Source of the DNA: Cyanobacterium sp. HL-69
Lineage (GTDB): Bacteria > Cyanobacteriota > Cyanobacteriia > Cyanobacteriales > Cyanobacteriaceae
Length of the DNA stretch: 64,000 bases
Reading direction: 5' to 3'
Assembly: GCA_002813895.1 (NCBI GenBank)
Contig: CP024912.1
Span: forward strand, 2,356,001 to 2,420,000
Both the position numbers and the translations under genes were made by a program. This document shows, in pieces, positions 55,802-64,000 of this stretch. The notes beneath the pieces were generated by a model. It did no database searches. It was not told the DNA's origin and saw nothing but the letters and a program-made list of their open reading frames with translations. The number at the start of each line of letters is the position of its first letter. The stretch's first letter is position 1.

Positions 55802-56608
55802 CTAAAATTTGAGTTGAGAAATAATCTGGGCAACTCCGTTATTCTCTACGTTATCGGTGGTATAAGTGGCGATCGCCTTTAATTGTGTAGGGGCATCTCC
55901 CATGGCAACACCAATTTGGGCGTACTCAATCATGGTGTAATCGTTAAAATTGTCACCAATGGCCATTACCTGCTGAGAGGATAAACCTAGTATTTTTTCT
56001 GTTACATACTTAATAGCATCCCCTTTATGGACATGGGCGGAGGTGGCTTCTAGGTAAGTAGGATTGGACTGGGTAAGGTAAAGATTACGGTTGTGGTAAC
56101 GTTGCTTGAGATCATCTAATAAGGAGCGAATGAGGGATGGATTAGGGCTTAGAGCTAGTAGTTTGGTGGGGGATTGACTCAACAAATTCCTTAAATCATC
56201 CACCACATTAACAATAATGCCTGATCTCTCGATATAAGAATCAGTTTTCTCCGTAACTTTATCTACGTATAGTTGATCGTTAAAATAAACGTGAATTTCT
56301 ACCTCATGGGAGCGAAGGTAATCTAATAATTCTAGGGCTACTTCGTGGTCGAGGGGACGATGGGAAATCATTTCCCCTGTAACGGGATTTTGTATCCAAG
56401 CCCCATTGTAGGAGATTATCGGTAAATCTGCCCCTATTTCATCATGGAAGCGATGGGCTGAGCAATACATTCTGCCCGTGGCTAAGCCTACTTTTATGCC
56501 CCTACTTTGAACTTTTTTGATGGCTTCAATTACTTCAGGATTGACTTTGTTGGATTCCCCTGCAATGGTACCGTCAATGTCTAAAAATAATACTTTGATA
56601 TTTTCCAT
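55802..56608 (-). CDS. HAD-superfamily phosphatase, Cof type
   Basis: The 268-residue protein has HAD motif I, LFLDIDGTIAG (residues 7-17). The rest of the catalytic set is IISYNGAW (substrate), a lysine in VHKGDAIKYV (near 193) and motif IV, VMAIGDNFNDYTMIEYA (near 214). The Cof-type cap lies between about 85 and 190. Substrates of this group are sugar and cofactor phosphates; the specific one is unknown. Confidence 0.87.
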   Translation of the reverse strand: MENIKVLFLDIDGTIAGESNKVNPEVIEAIKKVQSRGIKVGLATGRMYCSAHRFHDEIGADLPIISYNGAWIQNPVTGEMISHRPLDHEVALELLDYLRSHEVEIHVYFNDQLYVDKVTEKTDSYIERSGIIVNVVDDLRNLLSQSPTKLLALSPNPSLIRSLLDDLKQRYHNRNLYLTQSNPTYLEATSAHVHKGDAIKYVTEKILGLSSQQVMAIGDNFNDYTMIEYAQIGVAMGDAPTQLKAIATYTTDNVENNGVAQIISQLKF

Positions 56609-56704
56609 GGTTTTTTGTGATGATTTATATAGTTTATATCTTGAAACTTAATTCCAATATAATTTTGTTAGTTCAATAAAGTTATCGCTTTTGGGAAGAA
56701 AATT

Positions 56705-57691
56705 GTGTTAGATACTATTTGCATTTTTTCGACAATAAAAGCTTCTTTGGAAGAAACGTCTTCTTTCATTGAATATCATATTCAAATAGGGATTGACTTT
56801 CTAATTATATTTTTCGATCATCCGCAAGATGAAGCCATAAAAAAATACCAAGACAATAAAAAAATAATGTGTATTTCCTGTACTCCTGAGTATTGGGAGC
56901 AGAAGACGAGTAAGAAACCATTGTCCGTAGAGGAAAGACAAGAAATCAACGCAAAGTTTGCTTTAAAAATCGCTCGTTCAAAAAAAATCGACTGGATTAT
57001 TCATATTGATGGAGATGAATACTTATACGGATATGAAAAATCTATTAAAGAAATACTATCTAATATCAATAAAAAAAATCATTTAGTAAGATTTCCAGCA
57101 GTAGAAGCTGTTCCTTATGAGTTAAACCATATTAACCCCGTTCAAGAAATTAGTTTGTTTAAGGTTCATCCTTTAACTAGATTAGGAAAAGATTTTAAGG
57201 CGAGTCGATGGAATTATTTATGTTTGCTATGGGAAAAAATTACTTACCGTTTGAAGTTTTTCTTGGCAAATATTTTATGTGAAGGATTAGACAGAAAAAG
57301 TTACATAAGAGGCTACCTAATCGGGAAATCAGCAGCAAGAGTAAATAGTGATATTACAGGATTTAGATGTCATTTTCCCATAGCTGAAAAAAATAAATTG
57401 CTCAATTACACTATGGTTGATAATTTAATTATTTTACATTTTAATTGTTCCTCTTTTGAGTTATGGAAACTAAAGTGGAAAAGAAGACTTGATAACACAG
57501 TAAGCCAGAAAAGACTTAATAATGTACAGAAAAAAGAATTAAAAGTATTTTCTGACCATTTTTTATTGGCTGAGAATAATAAACAATTACAAAACATTTA
57601 TAAAAGTTTATATTTTTTAACTGATAAACAAAAAAGTATATTGAAAAAATTAAAACTGCTCATAGAAATTAATATTTATCAACAATTATAA
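56705..57691 (+). CDS. Glycosyltransferase family 2-like protein
   Basis: The 328-residue protein begins at GTG 56705 (LDTICIFSTIKASLEETSSF). It has the N-terminal fold of Glyco_tranf_2_4 proteins: FIEYHIQIGIDFLIIFFDHP (residues 22-41) and the acidic motif WIIHIDGDEYLYG (near 97-109). The acceptor region has a basic C-terminal tail. It overlaps the 3' end of the convergent retropepsin-like gene by 13 bp. Confidence 0.82.
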   Translation: MLDTICIFSTIKASLEETSSFIEYHIQIGIDFLIIFFDHPQDEAIKKYQDNKKIMCISCTPEYWEQKTSKKPLSVEERQEINAKFALKIARSKKIDWIIHIDGDEYLYGYEKSIKEILSNINKKNHLVRFPAVEAVPYELNHINPVQEISLFKVHPLTRLGKDFKASRWNYLCLLWEKITYRLKFFLANILCEGLDRKSYIRGYLIGKSAARVNSDITGFRCHFPIAEKNKLLNYTMVDNLIILHFNCSSFELWKLKWKRRLDNTVSQKRLNNVQKKELKVFSDHFLLAENNKQLQNIYKSLYFLTDKQKSILKKLKLLIEINIYQQL

Positions 57692-58140
57692 TGATGGAGA
57701 AAAGAGTTTCCTGTATCCACTAAAAAGCGATTTTTGACGGCACCTCTACCCAGTAACATTCTAAAGCCCATGGAGTCTCTATTGGTTAGGGTAAGGGCGA
57801 TCGCCCATGAAATATCACCTAAAATAATCTTAGTCTCGATTACCGGTCGAGTTTCGGAAATGCCCCCCGAATTTTTAACAGTGCGATATTCCAAGAGGGG
57901 TGCTGTAGTTAACACAGAAGTTTGATTATCTTTTTGAATAGGATGAATTTCAAACTCCACAATTTTTTGATTTTCCCTTTCCACAACATTGACATTAAAG
58001 GCATGGAGGGCCGATGTTTTTGCCCCAGTATCAATTTTTGCCTTAATGTCTTTTACCCCTAATTGTGGCAAGGCTAGATATTCTCGCCAACCAATTAATG
58101 GTAAAGATTGATTTTTACTAATATTCATATCACCCAGCAA
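57679..58140 (-). CDS. Retropepsin-like protein (putative ATP-dependent zinc protease / RimK-associated)
   Basis: The 153-residue protein has the aspartic motif KAKIDTGAKTSALHA (near 34-48), typical of the family annotated as RimK-associated or putative zinc protease. The block RDSMGFRMLLGRGAVKNRFLVDTG ends the domain. The true start may be the internal ATG at MNISKNQ. It is close to the CAAD gene (3 bp), so the two are likely cotranscribed. No function has been proven for the family. Confidence 0.8.
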   Translation of the reverse strand: MLGDMNISKNQSLPLIGWREYLALPQLGVKDIKAKIDTGAKTSALHAFNVNVVERENQKIVEFEIHPIQKDNQTSVLTTAPLLEYRTVKNSGGISETRPVIETKIILGDISWAIALTLTNRDSMGFRMLLGRGAVKNRFLVDTGNSFLHHYNC

Positions 58141-58143
58141 CTA

Positions 58144-58497
58144 TTAATCATCCTTTCCAGCAATAACTCCTTTTGCCTTACTAACTAAGCCCATAACATC
58201 CTGTAAAGAAATTTTTAATAGAGACAAAATACCGATAACTACCAACACAAAGCCTATTAAAAAACTAGCATCAGAAAGATATAAACCTACAATCACAATA
58301 AAATAAGGAGACAAAATAGCACTAATTTTTTCCACCAACTTCACCGTTTGAATTTGCTCTTTATCCATCACATCATCAGGAATGGGAGCCGAGGATTCTT
58401 CTATCTCAACATCGGTATTACCATAATTAGTTGGGGTTAAATTTTCCATGGTAGGATTTATTTCGCTTTTCTTTTCTTTGTTTCCCTTACTAAACAT
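58144..58497 (-). CDS. CAAD-domain membrane protein (CURT1-like)
   Basis: The 117-residue protein has an acidic N-terminal half with no clear fold. Then come LVEKISAILSPYFIVIVGLY and SFLIGFVLVVIGILSLLKIS, two transmembrane helices (about residues 57-95), and an amphipathic C-terminal segment. This matches the CAAD domain, a thylakoid membrane anchor also found attached to some cyanobacterial aminoacyl-tRNA synthetases and related to CURT1, which shapes thylakoid edges. Here the domain is free-standing. Confidence 0.85.
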   Translation of the reverse strand: MFSKGNKEKKSEINPTMENLTPTNYGNTDVEIEESSAPIPDDVMDKEQIQTVKLVEKISAILSPYFIVIVGLYLSDASFLIGFVLVVIGILSLLKISLQDVMGLVSKAKGVIAGKDD

Positions 58498-58641
58498 GAC
58501 AGAATTATCCTCTTCTTATTAAATATCAATCAATTAAACTATAGCAATCCTTTAGGATTTGTGTACAAGTCAGGACAGAAAATTTGCCCTGATGAAAAAA
58601 ACAAAAACAACTTGTTCCTCAAACAAAATACCATGGAGAAT

Positions 58642-58658
58642 AGTGGGCAATGCCCACT
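58642..58658. repeat. Dispersed palindrome AGTGGGCAATGCCCACT
   Basis: This copy lies between recA and the CAAD gene. It shares the core GTGGGCA-TGCCCAC with the copies at 3477, 60096 and 31605. Confidence 0.7.
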
Positions 58659-58709
58659 TTACAAAACTCATTGTCTGGTTTTATGGGAAAGTCAAGTAAC
58701 TATATCTTT

Positions 58710-59768
58710 TTACTCCTCGCTATCGTAATCACTACTATTTGACCCAGCAAAGTTAACATTATTAATATCAAGGTTTTCCTTAACTTTTTGTTCCACAATT
58801 AAAGCTAACTCAGGATTTTCTTCCAAATAACGAACAGCATTATCTCTACCTTGGGCAATGTTATCACCCTCATAGCTATACCAAGCCCCTTTACGACTAA
58901 CCACGTCAGTTTTTTCTGCTAAGTCGAGAAGGCAACCAGTGCGGGAAATTCCTGAACCAAAAATGATGTCAAATTCAGCAATACGAAATGGAGGGGCAAC
59001 TTTATTTTTCGCCACTTTTACCTTCGCCCTGATACCGTATTCTCCATCACTACCTTTTTTAAGGGTTTGAATTCTGCGGATGTCTAAACGTACAGAAGCA
59101 TAGAATTTTAATGCGGTACCTCCCGTGGTAACTTCAGGGCTACCATAACTAATACCGATTTTTTGACGTAGTTGGTTAAGGAAAATTACTGTAGCGCCGG
59201 ATTTACCAATATTTCCTGCAATTTTTCTCAGGGCTTTACTCATCAAACGAGCCTGTAAACCCACTTGTAAATCTCCCATTTCTCCTTCAATTTCGGCACG
59301 AGGTACGAGAGCGGCTACGGAGTCAATAACTACTAAATCGACGGCGGCACTACGCACCAGTTGATCTACTATTTCGAGGGCTGATTCTCCATTGTCAGGC
59401 TGGGCTACCAGTAGGTTATCTATATCTACCCCCAAAGCACTGGAATAATTAGGATCTAGGGCATGTTCCGCATCGACAAAAGCCGCTACGCCCCCTGCTT
59501 TTTGTACTTCTGCGATCGCATGGAGTGCTAGAGTTGTTTTACCAGAACTTTCAGGACCATAAATTTCGATAACTCTACCTTTTGGTAAGCCACCTCCCAA
59601 TGCTAAATCAAGAGTCAAGGCACCACTAGAAATGGTTTCTACTTTCATTTTGGTGGCATCACCAAGCCGCATAATTGCCCCTTTGCCGAAGTTGCGCTCA
59701 ATTTGAGTGAGGACTAGGTTAAGTGCCTTTTCTTTGTCTGAACCTTGTGTGCTGGTACTTGTAGCCAT
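58710..59768 (-). CDS. recA: Recombinase RecA
   Basis: RecA forms the strand-exchange filament for homologous recombination. The 352-residue protein has Walker [16 protein letters not shown] (near residue 70), Walker [14 protein letters not shown] (near 145) and the DNA-binding loops [14 protein letters not shown] and [17 protein letters not shown]. The C-terminal acidic tail ends in SDYDSEE. The length is normal. No recX or lexA gene is adjacent. Confidence 0.98.
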   Translation of the reverse strand: MATSTSTQGSDKEKALNLVLTQIERNFGKGAIMRLGDATKMKVETISSGALTLDLALGGGLPKGRVIEIYGPESSGKTTLALHAIAEVQKAGGVAAFVDAEHALDPNYSSALGVDIDNLLVAQPDNGESALEIVDQLVRSAAVDLVVIDSVAALVPRAEIEGEMGDLQVGLQARLMSKALRKIAGNIGKSGATVIFLNQLRQKIGISYGSPEVTTGGTALKFYASVRLDIRRIQTLKKGSDGEYGIRAKVKVAKNKVAPPFRIAEFDIIFGSGISRTGCLLDLAEKTDVVSRKGAWYSYEGDNIAQGRDNAVRYLEENPELALIVEQKVKENLDINNVNFAGSNSSDYDSEE

Positions 59769-60124
59769 GATTTTCCTGTTATTTTATCTACTCGTCTTTA
59801 ACTTAGTATAGATGTTATTTTCTATCCTAATTTTTCCTAATGTTATTAGTACATCAGTATCAAAATTATACTTTATTTTGGGCAAAAAAAGATTATTGGT
59901 TTGTGAAAATTACTATGACTCATTCTTTTAGTGGGACTAAAGGCTCTTAGGCAAGGCCTGTCCACTTTGTGAGTGCCTTTAAAAAAGAGATTATTCATTA
60001 AAAAATTTCTATGGGGAAGCAAATGAGGAAATAGAATTTAATGGGAATTTAGTAGTTATGGGAGATGGTTTTGATAGGAATAGTTAAACGATAATGGTGG
60101 GCAATGCCCACCGTACAGATAATT
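59769..60124. other. recA upstream region with a dispersed palindrome
   Basis: This 356-bp gap holds the recA promoter region, an imperfect hairpin AGGCAAGG...GTGCCTTT near 59950-59983, and the palindrome at 60096-60112. I see no gene. Confidence 0.45.
60096..60112. repeat. Dispersed palindrome GGTGGGCAATGCCCACC
   Basis: The 17-bp palindrome is the reverse complement of the copy at 3477-3493. It lies just downstream of the 3' end of the 295-residue gene and may act as a terminator. Confidence 0.7.
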
Positions 60125-61012
60125 TTATACCTCAAGCATGGCCCGACGAATTAACCTAGTGGCAATAGATTGGGTGCCAGTGTGTTCAAAATAGTTGGTG
60201 GACATATCAAGGAAAGCGGCTACATAATCGAGTTGATCATCGGAAAATTCTACAAAACTCTGTAGGTTTTTCATAACCTTACCTTGGGTTAAATTGCGAT
60301 CGCCCACAAACCCCGTCATCCACCCAGTGACGGCCCCAAAACTCTTATGGACAAATTCCAGCTGCCCCGCAGGATTGCCCCCTGGAATAAATTTACTAAC
60401 CTTAGAGAAAGAGCCATTTTGAGACAACTCCTTAGGACTTAGATTGTTGAGAGTTGATTGTACCGCCAAAATAAAATCAGGACCAAAGGGAATTAGAGCA
60501 TCGATACACACAAGGGCAGCCATACGCATCAGGGCTTCTCCTTCATACTCCTTCAAAGCCTTGACAAAATCCCCAATACTGTCCCCCGGTAAGCCATTAA
60601 TCTGACAAAAAGCGACAATTTCCACCACTAATTTAATGGATAAATCCAAAGCCTGTGCTTTTTCATTGTTGGGGGTTAACTTGTTGAGGAAACTAAGAAA
60701 ACCAATCTTTTCCCCTACTTTATTCGCTAAAGCAGCAGTACCTAATGCGGAATCAGCATTATCAACGGTTTGATATAACCATAAAGCCCTTTGATAACCT
60801 TGATTTTTATCATTGTATAACCACACGGCGCGATCGCCTATTTTTTGAATCCATTTCTCATCGGTTTCCTGACTAATATCCCGAATCATCTGCTCAAAAT
60901 TAGTCGGGTTTTGCCACTGCCCCGGTGCTACAAAATCTAGGGAATTCAATACCATGGTGGTCAAATTACGCTTTGGTAAATTATCCACTAAATCAAAAAT
61001 AGCTTTACTCAT
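60125..61012 (-). CDS. Conserved cyanobacterial protein of unknown function (295 residues)
   Basis: The protein is alpha-helical in pattern with no signal peptide. Repeated helical blocks include AIFDLVDNLPKRNLTTMVLN, FEQMIRDISQETDEKWIQKI and DSIGDFVKALKEYEGEALM. It lies 13 bp after the lipoprotein gene on the same strand and is likely in the same operon. I recognise no domain; the all-helical layout could be a scaffold or regulator. Confidence 0.7.
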   Translation of the reverse strand: MSKAIFDLVDNLPKRNLTTMVLNSLDFVAPGQWQNPTNFEQMIRDISQETDEKWIQKIGDRAVWLYNDKNQGYQRALWLYQTVDNADSALGTAALANKVGEKIGFLSFLNKLTPNNEKAQALDLSIKLVVEIVAFCQINGLPGDSIGDFVKALKEYEGEALMRMAALVCIDALIPFGPDFILAVQSTLNNLSPKELSQNGSFSKVSKFIPGGNPAGQLEFVHKSFGAVTGWMTGFVGDRNLTQGKVMKNLQSFVEFSDDQLDYVAAFLDMSTNYFEHTGTQSIATRLIRRAMLEV

Positions 61013-61025
61013 AACTTTTATACTC

Positions 61026-61538
61026 CTAATTTAAACTAGCTAAACCATCGAGATCAAATTTGCCCAACCAAGTCTCTCTATCTGCTACGCTAAAGCCATC
61101 ATCCATTGACCTGACTGTCACTTGAAATCTATCTTCTACTAATACCGCCGTTGCTCTTGAGCCTTTTTGAGCCGCAGGATAACCCCCTATTTGCTCTTGA
61201 CTATCAGCAAAATCATCCTTGGCAGAGGGATTACTAATGGTATCAAAAACTCCTAAAGTTGCCACATTTTGCCCAGAGTCTTTTAGAATAGCTTCCACAA
61301 AACCATCTTTTTCTTGGGTAAAAACTCGCTCATAATTTCCCTCACTAGGGGGGAAAAAGCGGTTAAAACTAGAACCGTCCTCGGCATCGGTAGAGACGGC
61401 AGTATCACGTCTTCCTGCGTCAATACTTTCTTGTTGCGCCCCTTCAAACCTTGATGGGGTACTATCTCCACAAGCGGGGAGAATCACCAGTAAACAGGCG
61501 AGGGAAAAACCAATTATTAAACGAGATAACTTTTTCAT
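61026..61538 (-). CDS. Lipoprotein of unknown function
   Basis: The 170-residue protein has a type II signal peptide with lipobox LPAC (residues 20-23), so it is anchored by Cys23. The mature part has an Arg/Asp-rich region and a short domain (YERVFTQEKDGFVEAILKD, RATAVLVEDRFQVTVRSMDD). It is the first gene of a pair with the 295-residue protein. The function is unknown. Confidence 0.78.
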   Translation of the reverse strand: MKKLSRLIIGFSLACLLVILPACGDSTPSRFEGAQQESIDAGRRDTAVSTDAEDGSSFNRFFPPSEGNYERVFTQEKDGFVEAILKDSGQNVATLGVFDTISNPSAKDDFADSQEQIGGYPAAQKGSRATAVLVEDRFQVTVRSMDDGFSVADRETWLGKFDLDGLASLN

Positions 61539-61905
61539 TTGATCTAAATTTAGCTAAAATTGACTTTTATAATTTATCACTCATACCAATTTTAAATGAT
61601 TTATTAGCTATCAAATATTAAAAAAACTTTTATTTTTAAAAAAAAATTCTAAATATTGTTAGTAAACAATGCTAAATTTTACAAGAATTATTAACAACAA
61701 ACAACTTTATTTTACATTAATATAATTAAATCCTTTGTCTCAAAATATCTTTTCTTGAAATATCGCTCTTATTATTTTATGGTTATTTCTTAATCATTTA
61801 TATTTTTATTACCTCAAAAAAAGTAACCTTTATATAATTATTGAAAAATACTAAAACAATAATTTAGTCTAAAAACTTCACAAAAAATATACTTCTATTT
61901 AAATA
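61539..61905. other. AT-rich intergenic region without a visible gene
   Basis: This 367-bp stretch is more than 80% A+T by eye, with long A and T runs, between two divergent genes. It probably holds promoters of both sides. I see no RNA gene, repeat or small frame that I can support. Confidence 0.5.
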
Positions 61906-63135
61906 ATGCGTATTCTTATTTATTCTTATAATTACCACCCAGAACCCATCGGCATTGCTCCTCTAATGACAGAATTAGCAGAAGGATTAGTAAAAAAAGG
62001 TCATGAAGTAAGGGTTTTAACCGCTATGCCCTGGTATCCTGAAAGTAAAATTTATCCTGAATATAGAGGGAAAATCTATACGGAAGAAGAAAGAAATGGT
62101 GTAAAAATTTATCGGTCCTACGTATGGGCAAGTCAGAAAAGAAATTTTATAAATAGAGCTATGTTTGAGCTTAGTTTTGCTTTTTTTAGCTTCTGGCAAG
62201 GGTTAAAACCGTGGAAACCTGATGTTGTTTTATCTACTATTCCTGGGCTTCCTGTGATAGTTCCTGCTTATTTATTAAGTAAAATATATGGCTCTCCTTT
62301 GGTGATAAATTTACAAGATATATTACCCGATGCGGCGGTTCATGTGGGTTTATTGACGAATCAAAAATTAATTAAAATATTTTCTATATTAGAAAAATTT
62401 GCCTATAAAAAAGCCAATAAAATTTCAGTAATTGCCGATGGTTTTATTAAAAATTTAGCAAATAAAAATGTAGATATGGATAAAATTGTCAAAATACCCA
62501 ATTGGGTTGATGTAGATTTTATTAAACCTATGGCAAAGGAGGATAGTTATTTTATTCAGGAAAATAACTTACAGGGAAAATTTGTGGTGATTTATTCTGG
62601 TAATATTGCCCTGACTCAACCCGTTGAAATTTTAATAGAGGCGGCTAGTGAGTTAAAACATTTAGATAATTTAATGGTGGTGATTGTGGGCAAGGAGGAA
62701 GCGCTGGCAAGGTTGGAAAAATATCGTCAAGAGTTGGGATGTGAGAATGTTTTACTAAAGCCTTTTCAGCCTAGGGGAAAGTTACCGCAAATGTTGGGGG
62801 CGGTGGAAGTAGGCATGGTGACGCAAAAAAGTAATGTGATTGATTTTAATTTACCTTCTAAAATTCCTGTATTATTGGCTAGTGGTTGTGTTCTTATCGG
62901 TTCTGTGCCTGAGTCTGGCACTGCTGCCCAAGCTATTCGAGAGAGTGGGGGTGGGGTGGTAATTCCCCCGGAGGATGCTGTGGCTTTGGCTAGGCAAATT
63001 GAGGAGTTTTATCATAATCCCGAACTTGTGGGGCAGATGAGTATGGCAGGGCGTAAATATGCGGAAACTCATTATTCTTTTCAAGGCGCGATCGCACTTT
63101 ATGAACAACTTTTTGATGAGGTGATGAGGCGATGA
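61906..63135 (+). CDS. Glycosyltransferase family 4 (WcaI-type)
   Basis: The 409-residue GT-B enzyme begins RILIYSYNYHPEPIGIAPLM (residues 2-21), typical of WcaI colanic-acid transferases. It has VVLSTIPGLPVIVPAYLLSK in the N-domain and IVKIPNWVDVDFIKP at the domain junction. The donor-binding domain has FVVIYSGNIALTQPVEILIE (near 226). It would add a sugar to a lipid-linked precursor of extracellular polysaccharide. The sugar is unknown. Confidence 0.87.
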   Translation: MRILIYSYNYHPEPIGIAPLMTELAEGLVKKGHEVRVLTAMPWYPESKIYPEYRGKIYTEEERNGVKIYRSYVWASQKRNFINRAMFELSFAFFSFWQGLKPWKPDVVLSTIPGLPVIVPAYLLSKIYGSPLVINLQDILPDAAVHVGLLTNQKLIKIFSILEKFAYKKANKISVIADGFIKNLANKNVDMDKIVKIPNWVDVDFIKPMAKEDSYFIQENNLQGKFVVIYSGNIALTQPVEILIEAASELKHLDNLMVVIVGKEEALARLEKYRQELGCENVLLKPFQPRGKLPQMLGAVEVGMVTQKSNVIDFNLPSKIPVLLASGCVLIGSVPESGTAAQAIRESGGGVVIPPEDAVALARQIEEFYHNPELVGQMSMAGRKYAETHYSFQGAIALYEQLFDEVMRR

Positions 63136-63254
63136 GGGGTAGGGGTGATAAAACTTTGATTATTTATTATCCATGATTAATTATTCATTGATTTATGGTA
63201 GAGTTAACCTAAAGGACAAAACCACCACTACCGTTATCTTTGAGCAATTTTACG

Positions 63255-64000
63255 ATGGTAAATATTAATAATCAATCTGTTGCTTATCAGAGCTTAAATA
63301 GTTCTCGTCAATTAAAGGATTGTACCCTAGGAGCGATCGACATTGGTACTAACTCCATCCATATGGTAGTGGTGAAAATTAATGCCCAAATCCCTTCATT
63401 TACCATTATTGCCAAAGAAAAAGATACCGTGAGACTGGGCGATCGCAACCCAGAAGATGGCAACCTAACCCCAGAAGCCATGGAGCGGTCACTGTCTGCC
63501 CTAAAACGGTGCAAGGACTTAGCTGATAGTCTAAAAGTAGATCAAATCATTGCAGTGGCCACCAGCGCCACCAGAGAAGCCCCTAACGGCATGGATTTTT
63601 TAAATCGCATTGAGTCAGAATTAGGTATTAAAGTTGATCTAATTTCGGGGCAAGAAGAAGCAAGAAGAATATATTTAGGAGTGCTTTCAGGCATGGATTT
63701 TGGGGGTGGAATCCATAGCCTCATTGACATTGGCGGCGGCTCCACGGAAATGGTGTTGGCCGACAATCAAGAAACCCGTCATCTTAGTAGTACTAAAGTA
63801 GGGGCAGTAAGACTTAATCAAGATTTTATCACCACCGATCCCGTTAGCGAGAAAGAATTTATCCGTCTCAAAGCCTATATTCAGGGTATGTTAGAGCGTC
63901 CTGTGGATGAATTTAAAAATGCCCTAAAACAAGGAGAAAAGCCCTTCTTGGTGGGTACATCAGGCACCATTGAAACCATTGCCATCATCGATGCCATGGA
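63255..64000 (+). CDS. ppx: Exopolyphosphatase / guanosine pentaphosphatase (Ppx/GppA), partial
   Basis: The first 248 residues are visible; the gene runs past the window edge. ATG 63255 precedes VNINNQSVAYQSLNSSRQLK. The ASKHA phosphate-1 motif is GAIDIGTNSIHMVVVKI (near residues 27-43). The IATSATREAPNG-type motif (near 97) and IDIGGGSTEMVL (near 157) follow, with FLVGTSGTIETIA near the end. Enzymes of this family remove terminal phosphate from polyphosphate or pppGpp. Confidence 0.92.
   Translation, partial: MVNINNQSVAYQSLNSSRQLKDCTLGAIDIGTNSIHMVVVKINAQIPSFTIIAKEKDTVRLGDRNPEDGNLTPEAMERSLSALKRCKDLADSLKVDQIIAVATSATREAPNGMDFLNRIESELGIKVDLISGQEEARRIYLGVLSGMDFGGGIHSLIDIGGGSTEMVLADNQETRHLSSTKVGAVRLNQDFITTDPVSEKEFIRLKAYIQGMLERPVDEFKNALKQGEKPFLVGTSGTIETIAIIDAM

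Noticed and set aside
59930-59990. A small RNA gene before recA
   Set aside because: The hairpin AGGCA...TGCCT is weak and no promoter was evident.
1-64000. CRISPR arrays, tRNA and rRNA genes
   Set aside because: No regularly spaced repeats were seen, and no T-loop or rRNA-like sequence was recognised by eye in the gaps. A tRNAscan and Rfam search would settle this.

Overview
The window is chromosomal DNA from a cyanobacterium. Photosystem I core genes (psaA, psaB), chlP, hemA, a flavodiiron Flv3 gene, the Rubisco assembly factor Raf1, a CAAD membrane protein and an SLH-domain porin are all present. The octamer GCGATCGC (HIP1) recurs throughout, inside genes and between them. Base composition is AT-rich. 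No rRNA, tRNA or CRISPR array was recognised. My inference is a unicellular, AT-rich genus such as Cyanobacterium or Geminocystis; this is not proven by the sequence.

Layout. 1-11700 is core metabolism: an ABC exporter half, homoserine dehydrogenase behind a structured leader, mnmA, a family 2 glycosyltransferase, an SLH porin, a type II NADH dehydrogenase, Raf1, a PPP-type phosphatase and plsY. 11880-19317 holds three tandem paralogues that each carry FHA, PAS, GGDEF and EAL domains, with catalytic motifs that are progressively better preserved from the first to the third. 19357-33913 is again core: a Na+/H+ antiporter, rimM, hemA, der, flv3, DUF3386, an Ap4A phosphorylase-like gene, DUF3598, an RRM protein with a small basic partner, a CsoR/InrS metal sensor, a YaaW-like gene and moeA.

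33959-43860 is an eroded surface-glycan island with a diheme cytochrome, glycosyltransferases and sulfotransferases. At least four glycan-type genes are broken by insertion sequences. An IS4-family element sits inside an IS5-family remnant, and removing it restores the IS5 reading frame exactly. An IS630-family element with an internal stop lies between two truncated genes. A 1.5 kb element with perfect 17-bp ends splits a glycosyltransferase that also carries a frameshift and has lost its 3' end.

43881-64000 is mostly core: chlP, a TerD-like gene, lpxD, a Bfd-like ferredoxin, a His-rich secreted protein, an orphan cytosine methyltransferase, psaA-psaB with repeated motifs upstream, a HAD phosphatase, a glycosyltransferase, a retropepsin-like gene, CAAD, recA, a lipoprotein pair, a WcaI-type glycosyltransferase and the start of an exopolyphosphatase gene cut by the window edge.

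The most unusual features are the graded FHA-PAS-GGDEF-EAL triplet, the layered insertion history of the glycan island, the His-rich secreted protein, the phased repeats upstream of psaA, and two families of intergenic palindromes.
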